From the NCBI GenBank assembly GCA_035629475.1, contig DASPHS010000126.1, forward strand, positions 1 through 20,466: a stretch of 20,466 nt of DNA, written 5' to 3'. The notes under the pieces were generated by a model, which was not told where the DNA came from, searched no databases, and worked only from the letters and a program-made list of their open reading frames with translations. Both the position numbers and the translations under genes were made by a program. Positions within the stretch are counted from its first letter, which is position 1. Each line of letters begins with the position of its first letter. Source of the stretch: JARIHD01 sp035629475. Its GTDB lineage: Bacteria; Patescibacteriota; Saccharimonadia; Saccharimonadales; UBA4665. This document shows, piece by piece, positions 7,374 through 13,898 of this stretch.

Positions 7374-7778
7374 TTAGGCGTTACTGGCGTCTTTGTCCAT
7401 GCTGGCAATTTGTATAAGGTTGCCGCAAGTATCCTCCAGGGTCGCCACAAGGACTGGCCCCATCTGTACAGGCTCCTGCGTAAAGACGACTCCCTTGGCT
7501 TTGAGCTTCTCGTATTCCGCTTGGGCATCCTCTACCGCAAAGGAGGTAACGGGTATGCCATCGGCAGCAATCGCCTTTTTAAAGGCTTTGGCCGCAGGGT
7601 GCTCGTCTGGCTCCAGCAGCAGCTCAACGCCGTCCGGCTGTTCAGGTGATACCACGGTCAGCCAGCGATATTCCCCGGCAGGCATATCGTTCTTTTTGAT
7701 AAAGCCCAGTTTTTCAGTATAAAACTCGAGAGCTTTCTTCTGGTCGTCTACAAAAATGCTCGTTACATTGATGATCAT
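7374..7778 (-). CDS. VOC-family (glyoxalase/bleomycin-resistance fold) protein
   Basis: 134 residues from MIINVTSIFVDDQKKALEFY. The two beta-alpha-beta-beta-beta modules of the vicinal oxygen chelate fold are apparent (about 1-60 and 65-130), with the typical phrases ALEFYTEKLGF, WLTVVSPE and GPVLVATLEDTCGNLIQIAS. A Glu near the end of each half could be a metal ligand. Members are dioxygenases, isomerases or binding proteins for resistance; which one is undecidable here. AAAGGAA precedes the ATG at 7778, and the start lies 1 nt after the ArsR stop, so the gene belongs to that autoregulated operon. Confidence 0.88.
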   Translation of the reverse strand: MIINVTSIFVDDQKKALEFYTEKLGFIKKNDMPAGEYRWLTVVSPEQPDGVELLLEPDEHPAAKAFKKAIAADGIPVTSFAVEDAQAEYEKLKAKGVVFTQEPVQMGPVLVATLEDTCGNLIQIASMDKDASNA

Positions 7779-7779
7779 C

Positions 7780-8067
7780 TTAGTTCCTTTCGTTGCGGTG
7801 CTTAGCAATCCAGCGGTCGTATATATCGGCAATAGGGGCTGTCTGCAAATAATGCAGCTTGTAGCGCCCCTGCTTCTCAGTCCGTATGAGCCCTGCTCTT
7901 TCGAGCATCAGCAAATGCTTTGTGACTGCTTGGCGTGAAATTGCCAGCTGGTGCCTCATAATCATGCGCGAACACAGCCCGAAGAGTGTCTGACCATCAG
8001 TGTCGGCCAGTTCATCGAGTAGTTTTCTGCGCACTGGATCGGCAAGCGCCTTAAATACCAAATCCAT
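7780..8067 (-). CDS. ArsR-family winged-helix repressor
   Basis: 95 residues from MDLVFKALADPVRRKLLDEL, the standard opening of this family. The DNA-recognition helix region is ISRQAVTKHLLMLERAGLI (about 43-61), followed by the wing KQGRYKLHYL. It lacks the ELCVCDL metal-site Cys motif, placing it with the ArsR regulators that pair with VOC or AHSA1-type proteins rather than with metal sensors. The upstream in-frame ATG at 8103 lies within the -35 and is rejected. The promoter -10 ends 6 nt before this ATG, so the mRNA is probably leaderless. It should repress itself and the VOC gene through the palindrome at 8079-8098. Confidence 0.92.
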   Translation of the reverse strand: MDLVFKALADPVRRKLLDELADTDGQTLFGLCSRMIMRHQLAISRQAVTKHLLMLERAGLIRTEKQGRYKLHYLQTAPIADIYDRWIAKHRNERN

Positions 8068-8073
8068 GCGCCC

Positions 8074-8103
8074 ATTATATGCAACCATATGGTTGCATGT
8101 CAA
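8074..8103 (-). promoter_or_regulatory. Consensus promoter with 20-bp palindromic operator
   Basis: Minus strand: -35 TTGACA (8103-8098) and -10 TATAAT (8079-8074), both perfect, spacer 18. The perfect palindrome ATGCAACCATATGGTTGCAT (8079-8098) fills the spacer. It is the evident ArsR operator. The expected transcription start coincides with the ArsR ATG at 8067. Confidence 0.88.
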
Positions 8104-8111
8104 TATACATA

Positions 8112-8140
8112 ATCAGCACTGCCGCAATGACAGTGCTGAT
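8112..8140 (-). terminator. Hairpin after the 61-aa membrane protein gene
   Basis: Perfect 10-bp stem ATCAGCACTG / CAGTGCTGAT with a 9-nt loop, beginning 16 nt after the stop at 8156 and ending just before the ArsR -35. The downstream tract on the minus strand is only weakly T-rich, so it may be an inefficient terminator or an insulating structure. Confidence 0.55.
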
Positions 8141-8155
8141 ATGAGGCCGAGCGTA

Positions 8156-8341
8156 CTATTTCCAGCCGAAGGCCTGGCTCAGAATCCAAAGCGTGACCGC
8201 AATGGAAATGAAGAACAGGCCAAGACCAACTGGACTACCCCAGCTGAACCAGGAACCCCACGAGCGCCAATGTTTGAGGCTCTCGTCATGGCTCCAGGCA
8301 TACTCTGCCTCGTAGTCTCGGTGACTTTTGTCTTGTGACAT
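8156..8341 (-). CDS. Small single-pass membrane protein
   Basis: 61 residues. The N-terminal half is hydrophilic and aromatic (YAWSHDESLKHWRSWGSWFSWG), followed by one TM segment (about 37-57) and a short FGWK tail. A clear AAAGGGAC lies upstream of the ATG at 8341. The gene stands alone between a leader of about 150 nt with RNA-like structure and the hairpin at 8112-8140. No family is recognised. The Trp-rich juxtamembrane segment suggests an interfacial helix. A gene this short could be chance, but the ribosome binding site, promoter and terminator around it argue that it is real. Confidence 0.7.
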   Translation of the reverse strand: MSQDKSHRDYEAEYAWSHDESLKHWRSWGSWFSWGSPVGLGLFFISIAVTLWILSQAFGWK

Positions 8342-8404
8342 AGTGTCCCTTTGTTAATTGATGAGAGCTGGTCGCCTGGCGGGTTCGACGATGCCCGGCG
8401 CGGC

Positions 8405-8491
8405 GCAAGCTTACTCATTCACCTGCAGTGGCCTGGGTACTCGTCCATGTTGTTCGCCGAATGAGTGGGCGCATGGGTGCAAGGAGCTTGC
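8405..8491 (-). ncRNA. Candidate structured leader RNA (three-way junction)
   Basis: On the minus strand GCAAGCT (8491-8485) pairs with AGCTTGC (8411-8405), and directly inside it ACTCATTC (8466-8459) pairs with GAATGAGT (8420-8413). A small hairpin GCA-CCCA-TGC (8480-8471) occupies the 5' side of the junction. The GCAAG of the outer helix can instead pair with CTTGC at 8483-8479, giving a mutually exclusive hairpin. The region lies between the promoter at 8504-8532 and the 61-aa gene. It does not match a riboswitch class I know. Pairing is seen in the sequence; RNA function is inferred. Confidence 0.4.
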
Positions 8492-8503
8492 CACGTTGCC
8501 CCT

Positions 8504-8532
8504 ATTTAACCATATAATGGATTGGGTATCAA
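8504..8532 (-). promoter_or_regulatory. Candidate promoter for the structured leader and 61-aa gene
   Basis: Minus strand: -35 TTGATA (8532-8527), 17-nt spacer, -10 TTAAAT (8509-8504), followed by AGGGG as at the two other promoters of this type. It lies mostly in the gap after the stop of the 368-aa gene. The predicted leader is about 155 nt. Confidence 0.5.
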
Positions 8533-8535
8533 AAA

Positions 8536-9642
8536 TCAGGCGGCTTGGAGGGAGTTCAGCACGTCCAGTGCATCTTGTGCTTCCTGACGCAAAACACGGG
8601 CCTGATCACTCACCACAGGACGGCGGGCAATATCACCGAGCGCCGCCCCAAGTGCCTCCCGCTGCGCGGGTGTGTAGTTGGCAAAGCCGGTATGAATGTC
8701 ACCACCGGTTATGATGTGCGCGGTTGTAACATGAATAGCATCTGCCGCCTGAGGGTACAGGTTGCTGTTGACGATACGGCCCAGTGCCGCCGCAAAAGCA
8801 AACGGTGTCATAGGAGTCATAGGCACTTCAGCCTCAACAGCTACTGGCGCTAAAATGCGCGTTTCGTCAACATCACTATGCCATGCCGAATGGTCAACTA
8901 ATGTGTGGTCAGGGAAAGGTTGCATGTCAACACGCGTGGCGTCAAGCGGTGCAACAGCTGGCTGCTGAGCTTTTGCCTGGCGAGCTGCACCACGGGCACG
9001 GACTTCATCAGGCTCGATACCGGCACGCTTGGCCAGTATATCAATGAGTGGTTGGCTATACGGATTATCGACAGGCATAGCTGTGTAGCCGTGCTTACGC
9101 AAGAATGCGTCAAGCGCTTCTGGTTGGGCGGTGTGGCCAAAAACCGTATCACCGTTTGGCGGGCACATCACGAAGCGATTGTTCACGATAGCCGACCAGC
9201 CCACCCGCTGCTCAGCAATGATTGCTTGCATGCGACGTTTGTGACCAGTAAATTCATGGAGCATACTGCGGGCGCCCCGTCGGCCCACGTCCGTATTAGT
9301 AGTATCCTGCGCTAAATCGAGCAGCATGGCCTCGGTATATTCCGGTCCGGTACCCAACGCCTCCTGGGCAAAAGCATTGGCTGCATCCCCGTAAAAGTCA
9401 GGGTCATGTGCTTCAAGGGCGCTCACCATTGGACTCTTGGCGCGATGTGAGGACGCGTACGTAGTATCGCGTGGCCATTCTGTGCGGTAATCACGGAGCG
9501 TAACATCGGTAACGCCACGAACCTGCCCCGCAAAATATGCCGTAGCAATAACGTCACCTTCGGCGCGCTTGCGGTCTAACTGCTCTTCGGCAGTAGGCTG
9601 TACGGGAAATGTCTCAAGCATCATAACGGACCAATCACTCAC
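8536..9642 (-). CDS. Unrecognised 368-aa cytosolic protein
   Basis: Starts with GTG (9642) or possibly one of the two ATGs at 9624 and 9621 (MMLETFPV). There are no TM segments or signal peptide. Residues 15-160 are helical, with the phrases DRKRAEGDVIATAYFAGQVRG and HEFTGHKRRMQAIIAEQRVGW. A mid-section (about 160-225) contains VFGHTAQPEALDAFLRKHGY. A Pro/Ala/Asp-rich linker leads to a helical C-terminal third. I recognise no catalytic motif. It has its own strong promoter with an inverted repeat, so it is probably regulated separately. Coding is supported by length and codon use similar to the neighbours. Confidence 0.75.
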   Translation of the reverse strand: MSDWSVMMLETFPVQPTAEEQLDRKRAEGDVIATAYFAGQVRGVTDVTLRDYRTEWPRDTTYASSHRAKSPMVSALEAHDPDFYGDAANAFAQEALGTGPEYTEAMLLDLAQDTTNTDVGRRGARSMLHEFTGHKRRMQAIIAEQRVGWSAIVNNRFVMCPPNGDTVFGHTAQPEALDAFLRKHGYTAMPVDNPYSQPLIDILAKRAGIEPDEVRARGAARQAKAQQPAVAPLDATRVDMQPFPDHTLVDHSAWHSDVDETRILAPVAVEAEVPMTPMTPFAFAAALGRIVNSNLYPQAADAIHVTTAHIITGGDIHTGFANYTPAQREALGAALGDIARRPVVSDQARVLRQEAQDALDVLNSLQAA

Positions 9643-9644
9643 TT

Positions 9645-9683
9645 TAATTTACATATTATATACTATATACATGTAAATTACAA
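9645..9683 (-). promoter_or_regulatory. Promoter with 10-bp inverted repeat upstream of the 368-aa gene
   Basis: Minus strand: -35 TTGTAA (9683-9678), 17-nt spacer, -10 TATAAT (9660-9655). A perfect inverted repeat TAATTTACAT (9645-9654) / ATGTAAATTA (9671-9680), with a 16-bp spacer, brackets the -10 and overlaps the -35, as expected for an operator. The predicted start near 9648 leaves about 6 nt before the GTG. Confidence 0.65.
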
Positions 9684-9733
9684 TACCCCGGGCTATGGAG
9701 GGGTACTGGGTGGTAGAGGCCACCTCTGGTGAG

Positions 9734-10372
9734 CTACTGCTGTATATTGAGACGCTGCCGGACGTGCTGCCAAGCTATCTTGGTCCAGTTTTCAGCCTCG
9801 TAGCCGCCACCCTGCACCATCTGGTCCAGCTGCTCAGCCGTAACGAAGCCATGGCGGCCAATTTCTTCGTCATCTACCTGCAGTTCAGCCGTCGAGGCCG
9901 TGCCGATCATCAGGATGCCCAGGTGGACGCGGTCAACCTGGCTTGCCTCGTTATACAGAAACCCGAGGGGCGTAATAGTGGTGACCGTGACGTTCTCGCC
10001 AATTTCCTCTTTGACTTCCCGCGTAACCGCCGCCTGGATAGTCTGGTCGGCGTGAGCAATATCTTCAAGTTCGATGTGACCACCCACGCCAATGGAAATT
10101 TTGTTCGCCAGCCGTTGCTCATTAATACCCGCAGGGCGGGCATAGTAGAATACCCTGTCTTCATGCGTCAACACCAGGTACGGAATGATTTGTTTGAACG
10201 AGGGGTCGTCCTCCAGCAAGCCACGCTGCCTGGTAGCGCAGTGCTGCAGCAGCTCCGTATAGTAGTCAGGCCGGTCAAAAGCGACAAATCCACCGTTGGT
10301 AAGTGCCTGGCTTGCTATGTCGACAACATATTCGGCCCCGACAGCCAGTATGTCAGTATCAAATTTCCCCAT
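9734..10372 (-). CDS. NUDIX hydrolase (GVGGHI-type MutT family)
   Basis: 212 residues. The NUDIX helix is TREVKEEIGE with R118, E119, E122, E123 and G125. The preceding loop ISIGVGGHIELED (about 92-104) matches the GGHI variant of MutT proteins (COG4112-type predicted phosphoesterases) rather than the plain GX5E form; the position of the canonical first Glu is Gln110. The N-terminal 90 residues carry a sheet that includes YLVLTHEDRVFYYAR. It should hydrolyse a nucleoside diphosphate linked to another moiety in a Mg2+-dependent reaction; substrate unknown. ATG at 10372 follows GGAGGGG. It is divergent from the secreted-protein gene at 10530. Confidence 0.88.
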   Translation of the reverse strand: MGKFDTDILAVGAEYVVDIASQALTNGGFVAFDRPDYYTELLQHCATRQRGLLEDDPSFKQIIPYLVLTHEDRVFYYARPAGINEQRLANKISIGVGGHIELEDIAHADQTIQAAVTREVKEEIGENVTVTTITPLGFLYNEASQVDRVHLGILMIGTASTAELQVDDEEIGRHGFVTAEQLDQMVQGGGYEAENWTKIAWQHVRQRLNIQQ

Positions 10373-10529
10373 GGCTGTGTTCCCCTCCAGTTATTACCAT
10401 AACTATACAGCAATGTTCGCTTAAAGTACGCTTACCCTACCCCGCTAATCAGCCTATACTTTGCTTGTTGCGCACTCCAGCGCGACAACCATTATTAACG
10501 GAGCCATACAGGCTTCAAGGAGGGTATAT

Positions 10530-11396
10530 ATGAACGTACTATCCAAGTTCCTGGCAGTCGTCACGGCAAGCGTGCTGACAGCCGGTGCACTGGTAACCAC
10601 ACAAGCCAGTGCCGCCACGGTCAACAAATTACAAATCAGCCAGAACACCTCTGGGCAAATAACGATCCAGCAAGGACAAGTACTGCAAGCCGGGCCAATC
10701 GTTGACGTACAAGTCAGCAGCTCATATGCGACGGCAGATCCTGAGATTTTCCAACTCCGTAACGGCGTAACACTCACCCAGATGGACCAGAAGATTATGG
10801 AAGCCGGTCAGGGCGGTCAGGTTGCAGCGTCAGCAATGCAATGGTTTACCCAAAACACGACATTTTATGGTGGCCTGAGCGCGCCGGGATCAGTATCATT
10901 CAAACTAATCATGCCAGCAGGCTCGTACTATGTAGCCCAGCTGAACCCGTCGCCAACGGTTAAGCCATCGACCACGGCCAAGAAGTTTAGTGTGATTGGT
11001 CAATCGCAGGCCATTAACCCCTATGCCGACCAGTCAGTCCAGATGAACGATGTCCAGACCGACCGCTTTATTGTGAACAGCTTTAATGGCAAGCTACACA
11101 CCGGCGCTCTGAATATCTATAACAAGTCACGCGAACTGCACTTCACCCGATTCGTGCAAGTTAAGCAAGGTACAACAAACGCCCAGATATCAGCCTGGCT
11201 GGCCGGTACCGGAGCTGACCCCACCGTTCCTGGCGGCAGTGTCTTGAGCTTTGGTACGCTGTCACCCCAGCGCTACGCACAGCTGAACTTGAACGTAAAC
11301 CCCGGTACGTACGTCATCCTGGATTTCATTCCGGACACCACGACCGGTCGTCCACACGCTCTGGACGGTATGTTCCTGCTCACCACGGTTAACTAG
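10530..11396 (+). CDS. Secreted protein with two related cupredoxin-like beta halves
   Basis: 288 residues. The start at ATG 10530 is set by a perfect AAGGAGGG (10517-10524). A signal peptide covers residues 1-29 with an ASA-A cleavage site. The mature protein has two similar halves: YGGLSAPGSVSFKLIMPAGSYYVAQL (first) aligns with FGTLSPQRYAQLNLNVNPGTYVILDF (second), each preceded by a helical segment opening with NGVT or QGTT. The PGTYV...RPHALDGMFLLTTV ending resembles cupredoxin-like extracellular proteins. There is no Cys anywhere, so a type 1 copper site is excluded. It is monocistronic, ending in a strong terminator, with a TATACT -10 candidate at 10455-10460. Role unknown; probably an abundant exported protein. 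Confidence 0.82.
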   Translation: MNVLSKFLAVVTASVLTAGALVTTQASAATVNKLQISQNTSGQITIQQGQVLQAGPIVDVQVSSSYATADPEIFQLRNGVTLTQMDQKIMEAGQGGQVAASAMQWFTQNTTFYGGLSAPGSVSFKLIMPAGSYYVAQLNPSPTVKPSTTAKKFSVIGQSQAINPYADQSVQMNDVQTDRFIVNSFNGKLHTGALNIYNKSRELHFTRFVQVKQGTTNAQISAWLAGTGADPTVPGGSVLSFGTLSPQRYAQLNLNVNPGTYVILDFIPDTTTGRPHALDGMFLLTTVN

Positions 11397-11413
11397 CGTA
11401 ACTGACCTCTAGT

Positions 11414-11443
11414 AAAACACCCGGGACTGTCCCGGGTGTTTTT
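11414..11443. terminator. Strong bidirectional Rho-independent terminator
   Basis: 13-bp perfect stem AAAACACCCGGGA / TCCCGGGTGTTTT with a 3-nt loop, flanked by an A-tract and a T-tract, 17 nt after the secreted-protein stop. It also faces the end of the convergent gene at 11466, so it can serve both strands. Confidence 0.95.
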
Positions 11444-11465
11444 CAGTAGTAGCTCAATCGGACGA

Positions 11466-11750
11466 TTAGCGATTGCGGGTGACCGTCTTATCTTCAAAAG
11501 TAATGCTGCCGGTCATCATGCCTATGACATGCAGGTTGGGATAGCCGTTATCGTCCATCGTCCTTGCAGGAGCCCGGTAAGCAAGTCCCGCCGCACCAAG
11601 GGCGTTTAGTACATCTGCCGGAACGATATCTCTCGTGTATTCGAGGGTGACAAATCTGACATTCTCTCCTTCTTGGGGCCGAGGGAGCACGTCCGTGATA
11701 CCGGTGCCCTCTACTGCCTGTGTAATCCGTTCATATCCTTTTGCATCCAT
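11466..11750 (-). CDS. Unrecognised small soluble protein
   Basis: 94 residues from the ATG at 11750, chosen because AAAGGAG sits 8 nt upstream; the longer frame to 11771 would place that site inside the coding region. The protein is acidic to neutral, with an alpha/beta pattern (FVTLEYTRDIVPADVLNALGAAGLAYR). It contains no membrane segment and no Cys. The gene ends convergently at the terminator at 11414-11443. No family is recognised. Confidence 0.7.
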   Translation of the reverse strand: MDAKGYERITQAVEGTGITDVLPRPQEGENVRFVTLEYTRDIVPADVLNALGAAGLAYRAPARTMDDNGYPNLHVIGMMTGSITFEDKTVTRNR

Positions 11751-11771
11751 ATACTTCACTCCTTTAGGCAA

Positions 11772-11800
11772 AGTATCGTACAGCTACGTGCAGAGCGCAA
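11772..11800 (-). promoter_or_regulatory. Weak candidate promoter of the 94-aa gene
   Basis: Minus strand: TTGCGC (11800-11795), 17-nt spacer, GATACT (11777-11772), each matching four of six consensus bases. The expected start falls just before the ribosome binding site. Confidence 0.35.
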
Positions 11801-11817
11801 GCATCAGCACAATGCGC

Positions 11818-12204
11818 CTACACATTATGGACGTCTGTAGGCTGAAGAGCTTCTGCGGATGCGGGCGGCTCCTTGTACTTTTGAATAACGCAGTATGTCG
11901 GCTGCGTTTCGATAACGCGCTCGACATCAGGAACCTCATGGCCGCAAACGATCACAAAGGTGTCTTTTTTGGTGTGGGTTTGATTGTACGTATGGAGGCT
12001 CAGCAGGAGGCGCGTACGACAGTTCTCGTCGGAACATTCACAGTAAAAATGCAGCGGCGCATCCTGGCCGTACTCGTACAGCGGCTCGCCTTCTTCGAGG
12101 GCGGTCCGGTTGAGGACGTCAAACCCCTCCTGCACCTGCTCGTTATATTTACGAAAAACGACCTCGTTTTCTGCTAGTCTACGTTCGCTTGCCTTTTCGG
12201 CCAT
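11818..12204 (-). CDS. Uncharacterised CxC...C cytosolic protein of actinobacterial/CPR type
   Basis: 128 residues. The N-terminal helix (RRLAENEVVFRKYNEQVQEGF) is followed by HFYCECSDENCRTRLLLSLHTYNQTH and FVIVCGHEVPDVERVIETQPTYCVIQKY. I know this arrangement (FxCEC...C; Y...H; GHE; E.V....Y.V..K) from an unnamed protein family common in Actinobacteria. The CEC...C with nearby His could bind zinc. There is no membrane segment; the C-terminal 20 residues look disordered. ATG at 12204 follows AAGGGCGG. It is separated by 131 nt from the next gene, so it may have its own promoter, though I see no convincing one. Confidence 0.75.
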   Translation of the reverse strand: MAEKASERRLAENEVVFRKYNEQVQEGFDVLNRTALEEGEPLYEYGQDAPLHFYCECSDENCRTRLLLSLHTYNQTHTKKDTFVIVCGHEVPDVERVIETQPTYCVIQKYKEPPASAEALQPTDVHNV

Positions 12205-12274
12205 AATTACCGCCCTTGTTGTTAGGATGCCTCCATGATTGCACTACAGCAGCAATATAACTATTAGATAACGT

Positions 12275-12295
12275 ACATACCGATCCGAGGTATGT
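12275..12295. repeat. 7-bp inverted repeat upstream of the CEC protein gene
   Basis: ACATACC (12275-12281) / GGTATGT (12289-12295) around a 7-nt loop in the 131-nt gap between two minus-strand genes. No T-tract follows, so it reads better as an operator or weak structure than as a terminator. Confidence 0.35.
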
Positions 12296-12335
12296 TTGCG
12301 TTGCCGCTACCTCAACTGGTGCGATACTTCTAGTA

Positions 12336-12893
12336 TTAGGCGCGGTCGCGGTCTGCAACGCTGATCATAAACTGTTCAATCTTGACGGCCTTGAATATGT
12401 TTTTGACGCTCCGCTCCATGGCTTGCGGGTCAGCGCATGGGATAGACATAGTGGCCGATGCGCCACTGACGATGTAATAAGCCACTGCCGCTGGCTTGTC
12501 CTGCGGCGTCTGCGTTATAAGACCGTGCAGCTTTTGCATGAAAGCATGTTCGGCATCGTCACCAAAAGCATAGCCTGACTTCAGGCTGAAAGATACAAGG
12601 AGCTCCTGGGGGCATTTCTTAACACGTTCAATTTCGTCGTCAAACTCCAACAGCGCTTCGCAAGACAGTGTTTCGTCCGAATCATACAGCAGCGGCAGAA
12701 CCTCCTGGTAATAGAGAGCCTCGGCCTGCTTGCAGCTGACAACGAATTGCCACTGGTCATCGAGCTGCTGCACGGAAGATACTTTGGTGTCCTTTAATTT
12801 GCGTGCTTTTAATGCAGCAGCCAGTCCGTCCAGCGTGCTGCGCTCCTCGTTTGAAATGGTAATACGCTGCTTTGGTTTGCTAAACAAGCCCAT
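12336..12893 (-). CDS. Unrecognised 185-aa soluble protein
   Basis: Starts MGLFSKPKQRITISNEERSTLDGLAAALK, ends SVADRDRA. The composition and alternation suggest an alpha/beta cytosolic protein, with repeated strand-like phrases (QWQFVVSCKQA, LLVSFSLKSGYAFGDDAE, AYYIVSGASATMSIP). The MGLF-Lys start might associate with membrane lipids, but there is no TM helix. AAAGGTGGGG precedes the ATG, and the promoter at 12959-12987 lies upstream. I recognise no family. Confidence 0.72.
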   Translation of the reverse strand: MGLFSKPKQRITISNEERSTLDGLAAALKARKLKDTKVSSVQQLDDQWQFVVSCKQAEALYYQEVLPLLYDSDETLSCEALLEFDDEIERVKKCPQELLVSFSLKSGYAFGDDAEHAFMQKLHGLITQTPQDKPAAVAYYIVSGASATMSIPCADPQAMERSVKNIFKAVKIEQFMISVADRDRA

Positions 12894-12958
12894 ACTCTTT
12901 ACCCCACCTTTCTATCATCCCTGCAGTTTGCAACCAACTGGCAGCACTTAGGGGTCTT

Positions 12959-12987
12959 ATTTTACTGTAGCTTGGCTGCTCTTACAA
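12959..12987 (-). promoter_or_regulatory. Promoter of the 185-aa gene
   Basis: Minus strand: -35 TTGTAA (12987-12982), 17-nt spacer, -10 TAAAAT (12964-12959). The -35 includes the stop codon of the 59-aa gene. The leader is about 60 nt. Confidence 0.5.
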
Positions 12988-13161
12988 TACGTACCAAACG
13001 ATGATGCCAATAATGGCCGCAAAAACAAAGTTCGTCAGGAAATTCAGCCACAGCTTTTCCTGGTACAAAAACGGAACTCGGGTGCTGGGAAATCGCCGAT
13101 CAACGAACGTCCAGAATGCAGCAACCACCAGGAGCAAGGCAACAAAGTATAGCTCTTTCAT
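12982..13161 (-). CDS. Small two-TM membrane protein (59 aa)
   Basis: The frame from ATG 13161 to TAA 12982 encodes 59 residues: MKELYFVALLLVVAAFWTFV as a first TM helix, a basic loop DRRFPSTRVPFLYQEK, and a second helix LWLNFLTNFVFAAIIGIIVWYVL. The helix-loop-helix layout with a positively charged loop looks like a genuine membrane protein, not random sequence. The ribosome binding site is weak (AGGTACGG about 12 nt upstream). It fills the otherwise empty 12894-13196 interval and could share a transcript with the methyltransferase upstream. Function unknown. Confidence 0.7.
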   Translation of the reverse strand: MKELYFVALLLVVAAFWTFVDRRFPSTRVPFLYQEKLWLNFLTNFVFAAIIGIIVWYVL

Positions 13162-13196
13162 ATGTAGATACTACCGTACCTGTAGCATAAGGGCAA

Positions 13197-13892
13197 TTAC
13201 TTGCCGAACTGCAGGGCAAGTACGCTGAACGGGATGGGATGCGTGGCATCCACCCGCTCCAAGGGCTCGCGCATGGCAATCAGGCGCAGTCCAGCATTCG
13301 TAAAAGCCTGCACATAGTCGCTGGTGGTGCGGGCATACCACGTCAGCTCGGTCTTACCCCACAGCCCCATCTTGGTTTGTGCCTGGCCAGCAAACAAGTC
13401 ACTTGCGGGGCCGCCAGCACGCTGTGCATTAAAGTAAGCCGCGCGGAAGGGATGGTCCACAATCACCAGCACAGTGCCATTGGGTGCGAGCAGCCGCTGT
13501 GCCTCGGCGGCAAACATGTGGACATCCGGCACATATTGCAGCACCATCTTGCAGACAATGACGTCGAACGAGGCGTCAGGAAACGGGAAAGCCGCAGTGA
13601 GGTCGTGCTGCAGAAAATCCAGGTTGTCGCGGTCTGCATATTTTTGCTTGCAGATGGCTACGAAATTCGGGGCAAAATCGGTTCCAGTCACCTGCTGTGC
13701 GCGCTCAGCCAGTTCAGCCGCCAGGTAGCCACTGCCACAACCAGCGTCCAGCACCCGCTTGCCACCTATATCGCCGAGCATCTCCAGTACCAGCGGTCGA
13801 ATAATGCCAGCGTTGAGCGCATCGCCGGTGCTGCCCATGTTTTGGTCGTACCAATCGGCGGCGTTGTTCCATTGGGGAAATGTGTCTTGCAT
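13197..13892 (-). CDS. Class I SAM-dependent methyltransferase
   Basis: 231 residues. Motif I is RVLDAGCGSGYLAAELA (about 46-62); motif II acidic end is VTGTDFAP; motif III/IV is FPDASFDVIVCKMVLQYVPDV; a later strand is GTVLVIVDHPF. The layout matches the Methyltransf_11/UbiE-like group that act on small molecules. The acceptor is not inferable. There is no Shine-Dalgarno before ATG 13892; instead an extended -10 ends 6 nt upstream, so the mRNA may be leaderless. It follows the possible acetyltransferase gene by 16 nt. Confidence 0.9.
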   Translation of the reverse strand: MQDTFPQWNNAADWYDQNMGSTGDALNAGIIRPLVLEMLGDIGGKRVLDAGCGSGYLAAELAERAQQVTGTDFAPNFVAICKQKYADRDNLDFLQHDLTAAFPFPDASFDVIVCKMVLQYVPDVHMFAAEAQRLLAPNGTVLVIVDHPFRAAYFNAQRAGGPASDLFAGQAQTKMGLWGKTELTWYARTTSDYVQAFTNAGLRLIAMREPLERVDATHPIPFSVLALQFGK

Positions 13893-13898
13893 GGACTT

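Noticed and set aside
8342..8503. Possible tRNA, because GGGTTCGAC resembles a T-loop
   Set aside because: The flanking bases do not form a T-stem, and no acceptor stem or anticodon arm can be folded.
9712..9730. AGAGG/CCTCT mini-hairpin after the NUDIX gene as a terminator
   Set aside because: A 5-bp stem with a 3-nt loop and no T-tract on either strand.
11635..12177. 180-aa plus-strand ORF
   Set aside because: It spans two minus-strand genes with good ribosome binding sites and family-like sequence; the plus-strand translation has no domain pattern.
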